Below, piece after piece: positions 6,136-6,854 of a stretch of 6,854 bases of DNA (positions are counted from its first letter, which is position 1; each line of letters starts with the position of its first letter). This stretch comes from Fibrobacter sp. (GTDB taxonomy: Bacteria > Fibrobacterota > Fibrobacteria > Fibrobacterales > Fibrobacteraceae). The notes under the pieces are model-generated. The model had not been told where the DNA came from. It searched no databases and saw nothing but the letters and a program-made list of their open reading frames with translations. Both the position numbers and the translations under genes were made by a program. The stretch covers positions 1-6,854 of the forward strand of contig DUVD01000105.1 in NCBI GenBank assembly GCA_012841225.1, given 5' to 3'.

Positions 6136-6854
6136 ATGGCATATAATATTCAAGATCTTCTTTCTGAAATGGTCAAACGCAAGGCTTCTGACTTGCACAT
6201 TACGGCAGGCGCTCCTCCTTTAGCCCGAGTTTCTGGTAAATTGACCCCGCTTGGAACCGAGAAGTTAAAACCAGATGAAACCATGAGAATGTCATACAGT
6301 CTCATGAATGAAATTCAAAAGAAAACATTCGAACAAAACAAAGAATGTGATTTTTCTTTTGGTATTTCAAATATTGCTCGCTTTCGTGCCAATGCTTATT
6401 TGCAAAGAGGCTGTGTTGCTCTTGCTTTGCGAATTATCCCTTTAGAGATTAAAACATTTAAAGACCTTGGTTTGCCTCCTATTATGGGCGAATTCACTAC
6501 AAGGCCATCGGGTTTAGTGCTCGTGACCGGAGCAACGGGCTCTGGTAAATCAACGACTCTCGCGGCGATGATCGATAAAGTCAATAAAGAGCGTCATGAT
6601 CATATTTTAACCATCGAAGATCCCATTGAATTTTTACACAAGCACCAAGGCTGCATGATTAATCAGCGTGAGGTGGGTAGTGATACAGATAGTTTTTCTA
6701 AAGCGTTAAAAATGGCGCTTCGCCAAGACCCCGATGTCGTTTTAATCGGTGAAATGCGCGACTTAGAAACGATTCGAGCTGCTATTACCATTGCAGAAAC
6801 AGGGCATTTGACTTTTGCTACGCTTCATACCAACTCTTCTGTGCAGACTATTAA
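6136..6854 (+). CDS. pilT: Type IV pilus retraction ATPase PilT (3' end beyond window)
   Basis: A cytoplasmic hexameric ATPase at the pilus base that powers depolymerisation of pilin, driving retraction, twitching and related adhesion or DNA uptake. The first 239 residues are present; the family is usually around 340-370, so roughly the last third is missing because the window ends. In order: the N-terminal PAS-like region with the family signature KASDLHITAGAPPLARVSG (16-34); RFRANAYLQRG (82-92); Walker A GATGSGKSTT (132-141, Lys138); the Asp box TIEDPIEF (159-166); INQREVG (175-181); Walker B with DPDVVLIGEMRD (198-209); and the His box ETGHLTFATLHTNS (221-234). All nucleotide-binding motifs are intact. 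The early SDLHIT signature and length before Walker A indicate PilT/PilU rather than the assembly ATPase PilB, which has a much longer N-terminus; PilU remains possible without the C-terminus. No Shine-Dalgarno precedes the ATG; the start fits the family N-terminus. Confidence 0.95.
   Translation, partial: MAYNIQDLLSEMVKRKASDLHITAGAPPLARVSGKLTPLGTEKLKPDETMRMSYSLMNEIQKKTFEQNKECDFSFGISNIARFRANAYLQRGCVALALRIIPLEIKTFKDLGLPPIMGEFTTRPSGLVLVTGATGSGKSTTLAAMIDKVNKERHDHILTIEDPIEFLHKHQGCMINQREVGSDTDSFSKALKMALRQDPDVVLIGEMRDLETIRAAITIAETGHLTFATLHTNSSVQTI

Noticed and set aside
6106..6198. Upstream extension of the thioredoxin-like protein to 6198
   Set aside because: It would overlap pilT by 63 nt and place 31 non-conserved residues before the basic tail and membrane anchor; the ATG at 6105 gives a normal signal anchor.

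Overview
The window is a compact, AT-leaning bacterial stretch with seven protein-coding genes and almost no spare DNA. The best clue to the host is the gene at 2991-4343. Its C-terminal third reads as a FISUMP domain (Fibrobacter succinogenes major paralogous domain), which points to Fibrobacterota or a related group. That assignment is an inference from one domain; FISUMP proteins also occur elsewhere. The other recognisable genes (sufS, epmA, a TlpA-like thioredoxin, pilT) fit a Gram-negative bacterium with lipoproteins and type IV pili but do not narrow the lineage.

Layout: bases 1-1699 (+) hold three tightly linked genes joined by two ATGA stop/start overlaps. The first is a beta-rich protein, probably cut by the window edge; the next two are clear lipoproteins. 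I recognise none of the three. The last one meets the minus-strand sufS cysteine desulfurase (1696-2931) end to end, with overlapping stop codons. Across a very short divergent gap lies the FISUMP gene (2991-4343, +), a secreted cysteine-rich protein with an unrecognised N-terminal part. Then comes epmA (4434-5393, +), the EF-P lysyl-modification enzyme. A membrane-anchored thioredoxin-like protein (5536-6105, -) is convergent with epmA. It is divergent, across only 30 bp, from pilT (6136 to window end, +), the type IV pilus retraction ATPase, which is cut off by the window.

Apart from the three-gene lipoprotein unit, the genes look like independent single-gene transcription units from different pathways: Fe-S/sulfur supply, translation-factor modification, envelope thiol chemistry and pilus retraction. 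I see no mobile element, CRISPR array, tRNA, rRNA or toxin-antitoxin signature. No clearly new system stands out. The parts least explained by known families are the co-translated lipoprotein unit and the N-terminal 290 residues of the FISUMP protein. Several genes (sufS from its family-matched start, the FISUMP gene, epmA, pilT) have no visible Shine-Dalgarno sequence, and sufS and pilT have a -10-like hexamer 6-7 nt before the ATG, which raises the possibility of leaderless mRNAs.
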